36,048 bases of DNA from a virus, in IMG/VR virus record IMGVR_UViG_3300035145_003763, positions 1-36,048 of that record; one strand, given 5' to 3'. Position numbers and translations under genes: made by a program. Within the stretch, counting starts at the first letter, position 1. Every line of letters starts with the position of its first letter. Shown one piece after another: positions 32,737-36,048 of the stretch. The notes under the pieces were generated by a model. That model worked only from the letters and a program-made list of their open reading frames with translations. It was not told the DNA's origin and searched no databases.

Positions 32737-34947
32737 ATGTCAACAACAATTAAGCTGCGCAGGAGTTCTGTGCCAGGTAATGTGCCAACAACGGCACAAC
32801 TTGATTTTGGTGAAGTTGCTATCAACACAGCTGATGGTAAAGTATTCTTTAAATCAGGTAATACGACGTTTGGTGAAATACAAGAATTATCACCACACGC
32901 TCAAGACATTCTTGATCTTATTAAAACAGTTGACGGCGCAAACACCGGTTTAGACGCTGACCTGTTAGATGGTCAAGAAGGCACTTATTATCTTGATTAT
33001 AATAACTTTACAAACGTTCCTGCTTCGGTTATTACTCTTAACTTAACTGGTGATATAACAGGATCTGCTACTTCAAATGCTGGCATAATTGATCTTGTTA
33101 CAGAACTTGCGAATACAGGTGTAACACCTGGAACTTATGGCTCAAGCTCTGCAATACCTGTCATTACAGTTGATGAAGATGGCCGCATTACAGCAGCGAA
33201 TACAGCAGCTGTAGGAGGTGTACAGGACCTAATTTGGACAACGGCAAACAATACACTAATTCTAAATACATCAGATGGAACGAATTATTATGCTGTTATC
33301 AATAGTTTTAATGACATATCAGCAAACAATATAACAGTTGCAGGTTTAGTTGACGGCCGTGATATTGCGGCTGATGGATTAAAACTTGATGGCATTGAAG
33401 TAAACGCAACGGCAGATCAGACCGCAGCAGAAATACTCGCCGCACTTATTACGGTTGATGGAACGGGAACAAATCTTGATGCCGATTTGTTGGACGGACA
33501 AGAAGGTACTTATTATCTTGATTACAATAACTTCACAAACGTACCAGCATCATCACTTGATTTAACTTTAACAGGAAAAGTAACAGGAACCGCATTTACA
33601 AACACAGGTGTTATGTCTATTACCACCGAGTTGGCAAATACAGGTGTAACAGCTGGTACTTACGGTTCATCGTCACAAGTACCTGTTCTCGTAGTTGATG
33701 AAGACGGTCGTATTACATCAGCAAATACAGCGGCTGTTGCCGGTGTTTCAGGAGTAACCTGGGCAACGAGTAATAGCACATTATCTATTTCAACTTCCGA
33801 CGGTTCTGTATATAACACAGTTATTGATACTTTTGACGAAATAACAGTTAACGGTAACATAATTGTTTCTGGGCTTGTTGATGGCCGGGATGTTGCCGCC
33901 GATGGATCAAAATTAGACGGTATTGAAGTTGGTGCTACTGCCGACCAAACGGCCGCAGACATCCGTGCTCTAGGTTTCTTTGATATTACTAATGATGGTA
34001 CAAGTTCAGGACTTGATGCCGATCTTCTTGACGGATTACATGCTTCTGATATTTTGGCACAAGCCGCAAATACTGCATCCGCTGGTGTCGGTAATGGTTT
34101 AGTTACAATTACAGCAAACAATGGCTTGCTTGGTACAGGTCAATTTAATCTAAACGATACCGGTCCTACAACTATTAATTTATCACACGCTGATACTTCA
34201 TCTGTTGCAAATACCTCTTTGTCAGGCGGCAATGTAGTAACAGGAATAACATTTGATACTTATGGTCACACGCTAGCGGTTACATCAACCGATCTTGACG
34301 GTCGTTATTATACGGAAACAGAATCCGATGGATTATTTGTTGCACAAACAATTCAAGTACTTTCAGGAGCAGGTTTAACAGGCGGCGGTCCATTAACGGC
34401 TAATGTAACAATATCACACGATGATACGTCATCTCAAGCTAATGTGGCATTAGGATTTACAGAGTTTGTAGACTCAATTGATGTTGATGATTTTGGGCAT
34501 ATTACAAGTGTCACAAAAGGTGTTAGAAATTATTTAGATCTAGCTACCGCTGATACAAGATATGTAAATGCTACCGGCGATACAATGACAGGCAATTTGA
34601 TTCTGTCAAATTCTGAACTTGAATTAAATCAATCAAGGCTTCACAACTCAACTTATACTTCTACTACAGTATTTGCACAAACAATTTTTGATTTTGCTAT
34701 GGCAGATTATGGATCCGCTGAAATTGTAATCACGGCAAAACAAGGATCCGATCGTCATATTACAAAATTGTTGGTTGTGCACGATGGGTCAACTGCATAT
34801 GGAACTGAGTTTGCTTCAATGGCAACTTCAAATGAATTAGCAACATATGACGTAACTCAAGCTTCAGGTGATGTAAGAATTCAGGCAACACCAGCTTCGT
34901 CTACTTCAACTACTTACTATATCGTCGCAACACTTATTGACGTATAA
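32737..34947 (+). CDS. Tail fibre protein, 736 aa
   Basis: The N-terminus, IKLRRSSVPGNVPT...LDFGEVAINTADGKVFFKSG, matches the short head domain found at the start of many phage fibres and of the major tropism determinant of Bordetella phage (Mtd_N-like). Two large repeats follow, each with LDADLLDGQEGTYYLDYNNF, VDEDGRIT and VDGRDxAADGxKLDGIEV, starting near nucleotides 32960 and 33470. Then come two SHxDTSS...FGHI-type modules and a C-terminal domain (IVITAKQGSDRHITKLLVVH and beyond) that I recall ending many marine-phage fibres. The final strand IVATLIDV runs to the stop, which overlaps a late promoter. It follows the 1450-aa gene by 32 bases. It is likely a distal or separate fibre; its receptor is unknown. 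Confidence 0.82.
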   Translation: MSTTIKLRRSSVPGNVPTTAQLDFGEVAINTADGKVFFKSGNTTFGEIQELSPHAQDILDLIKTVDGANTGLDADLLDGQEGTYYLDYNNFTNVPASVITLNLTGDITGSATSNAGIIDLVTELANTGVTPGTYGSSSAIPVITVDEDGRITAANTAAVGGVQDLIWTTANNTLILNTSDGTNYYAVINSFNDISANNITVAGLVDGRDIAADGLKLDGIEVNATADQTAAEILAALITVDGTGTNLDADLLDGQEGTYYLDYNNFTNVPASSLDLTLTGKVTGTAFTNTGVMSITTELANTGVTAGTYGSSSQVPVLVVDEDGRITSANTAAVAGVSGVTWATSNSTLSISTSDGSVYNTVIDTFDEITVNGNIIVSGLVDGRDVAADGSKLDGIEVGATADQTAADIRALGFFDITNDGTSSGLDADLLDGLHASDILAQAANTASAGVGNGLVTITANNGLLGTGQFNLNDTGPTTINLSHADTSSVANTSLSGGNVVTGITFDTYGHTLAVTSTDLDGRYYTETESDGLFVAQTIQVLSGAGLTGGGPLTANVTISHDDTSSQANVALGFTEFVDSIDVDDFGHITSVTKGVRNYLDLATADTRYVNATGDTMTGNLILSNSELELNQSRLHNSTYTSTTVFAQTIFDFAMADYGSAEIVITAKQGSDRHITKLLVVHDGSTAYGTEFASMATSNELATYDVTQASGDVRIQATPASSTSTTYYIVATLIDV

Positions 34948-34950
34948 ATA
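34943..34950 (+). promoter_or_regulatory. T4-type late promoter (TATAAATA)
   Basis: This exact box overlaps the TAA stop of the 736-aa gene and ends 38 bases before the next ATG (34989). The overlap with a stop codon shows how compactly the late units are packed. Confidence 0.75.
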
Positions 34951-34988
34951 ACTAAAAAATAAAAGCCAAACTGGGGAGAGTGAACCGA

Positions 34989-36048
34989 ATGGCCAGCAAG
35001 AAATTTGTAGTCAAGAATGGTCTCTTGACTGAACAAGATGTTATTATTGGATCCACGACAGATACAGGTGAAAGACTTCAGGTTACAGGTTCGGCGCTTG
35101 TTACTGGTGATACGGTTATAACTCAAGCAACAGGTTCAACCTTTTCTCTTGAAGTTAAAAATACCGCAGGTTATCTCAATACTCCAAAGCTTGCAAAATT
35201 TCAAGGCGACTCTGACTCACTTGAAATTACAAACCCATTTCAAGGCGCATATAAACTTGTAAACAGTCAACAAGATAATGGTATTATCTTTTATGATAGT
35301 ACCGCAGGTTTAAAATTCTTATATTCAAACACAGTTAAGTTTGAGATTACTTCAACGCAAATTGATTTTAAATCAGACCCAACTGTTAATAGCTATACAA
35401 TTTGGCACGAAAATAATGATGGCTCAGGATCAGGTTTAGACGCAGATGTACTTGACGGATTACAAGCATCACAATTCTTAAGATCTGACGTTGACGACAC
35501 GATGAATGCAAACCTGATTATCACAGGTGACTTGACTGTTAACGGTACAACAACTACACTTAATACACAAAACGTATTAATTGAAGATAATATTCTTACT
35601 CTTAATAGTAATCATACAGGTGCGCCGTCAGCAAATGCTGGCTGGGAAGTTAATCGTGGTACATCAGCAAACTCATCTGTATTATGGGATGAAAGTAATG
35701 ATTGGTTTAAACTTATTTCAGCTGGGACAGATTTAGGTCGTATTATTACAACAGCCGACGAGGGTTCAGGAAATGGATTTGACTCGGATACAGTTGACGG
35801 CTTAGAGGCAGATCAATTCTTACGTTCAGACGCAGATGATACCGCAACCGGTAATATTACAATTGAACAAACACTTACTATAGGGGACGGATCTACAGGC
35901 GCATTTATTTACATGGATGGAGTTGGTAATAATGGTACACTCTATTCAAATAACGGCGAAATTGGTTTTCTTGACCAAACACTTGCATACGGTGCAAAAT
36001 TAGACGCAAACAATAATTGGATCGTATCAGCTAATACTGTTGCTAAAG
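34989..36048 (+). CDS. Tail fibre protein, partial at 3' end
   Basis: The open frame runs from ATG 34989 to the window end (353 codons seen, no stop). A GGGGAG ribosome site lies about 12-17 bases upstream. The protein begins MASKKFVVKNGLLTEQDVII, with the motifs LDADVLDGLQASQFLRSD and FDSDTVDGLEADQFLRSD (two copies of one fibre unit) and LNTQNVLIEDNILTLNS, a segment common in fibres of T4-like phages. The LDADxLDG units are shared with the 736-aa protein upstream. It has its own late promoter, so it may be made at a different level from the other fibres. The C-terminal domain, and any chaperone, are outside the window. Confidence 0.82.
   Translation, partial: MASKKFVVKNGLLTEQDVIIGSTTDTGERLQVTGSALVTGDTVITQATGSTFSLEVKNTAGYLNTPKLAKFQGDSDSLEITNPFQGAYKLVNSQQDNGIIFYDSTAGLKFLYSNTVKFEITSTQIDFKSDPTVNSYTIWHENNDGSGSGLDADVLDGLQASQFLRSDVDDTMNANLIITGDLTVNGTTTTLNTQNVLIEDNILTLNSNHTGAPSANAGWEVNRGTSANSSVLWDESNDWFKLISAGTDLGRIITTADEGSGNGFDSDTVDGLEADQFLRSDADDTATGNITIEQTLTIGDGSTGAFIYMDGVGNNGTLYSNNGEIGFLDQTLAYGAKLDANNNWIVSANTVAK

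Noticed and set aside
32737-34947. Possible diversity-generating retroelement, because the N-terminus resembles the Mtd head domain
   Set aside because: No reverse transcriptase, template repeat or C-type-lectin variable end is seen. Mtd_N-like heads are common in ordinary fibres.
28352-36048. Naming these genes as T4 genes 34, 35, 36 and 37
   Set aside because: Modules are fibre-like but I see no segment diagnostic of a particular T4 fibre gene, and the order and sizes differ.
1-36048. tRNA genes, integrase, attachment sites or insertion sequences
   Set aside because: None was seen; intergenic gaps are all under 110 bases and accounted for by promoters, ribosome sites or the terminator.

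Overview
The window looks like part of the late (virion) region of a T4-like myovirus. The style matches T4-type phages of marine bacteria such as those of Synechococcus/Prochlorococcus or Pelagibacter. Four observations support this. Every gene is on the + strand and is tightly packed. One gene matches T4 baseplate wedge protein gp8 at its conserved motifs. Exact T4-type late promoter boxes (TATAAATA) stand just upstream of four genes. Almost all other products are long, repetitive, fibre-like structural proteins of the kind seen in marine T4-like genomes. The host cannot be named from this window: there is no tRNA, metabolic gene or integrase.

Layout. (1) 1-641: C-terminal part of a subtilisin-like (S8) protease, cut by the window edge. 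(2) Late promoter at 645, then an operon at 675-10319: a gp8-like baseplate wedge protein, a 1788-aa DUF4815-type protein, a 59-aa coiled-coil protein, a 286-aa fibre protein with a peptidase-S74 self-cleaving chaperone, a 268-aa glycine-rich protein that may be an adhesin, and an unrecognised 269-aa protein. (3) Late promoter at 10358, then an operon at 10397-27912: a giant 4115-aa modular protein, a 151-aa protein, and a 1568-aa collagen-like fibre protein with an embedded cupredoxin-like domain and a second S74 chaperone. A rho-independent terminator at 27935-27960 closes it. (4) Late promoter at 27982, then 28019-34947: a 109-aa probable adaptor, a 1450-aa fibre protein and a 736-aa fibre protein. 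(5) Late promoter at 34943, then a further fibre gene running off the window end.

Inferred working model: gp8 and the DUF4815 protein anchor the baseplate, the small proteins act as adaptors or oligomerisers, and at least five long modular proteins form fibres or spikes radiating from the baseplate. Two of them mature by S74 chaperone release. The most interesting items are the giant protein (about 12 helical-looking Cys-Arg-Asp modules interleaved with about 13 beta modules, each full one carrying the same Cys/His/His set), the cupredoxin domain with a complete type-1 copper ligand pattern inside a collagen-like fibre, and the Gly-rich adhesin candidate that overlaps an S74 fibre gene.
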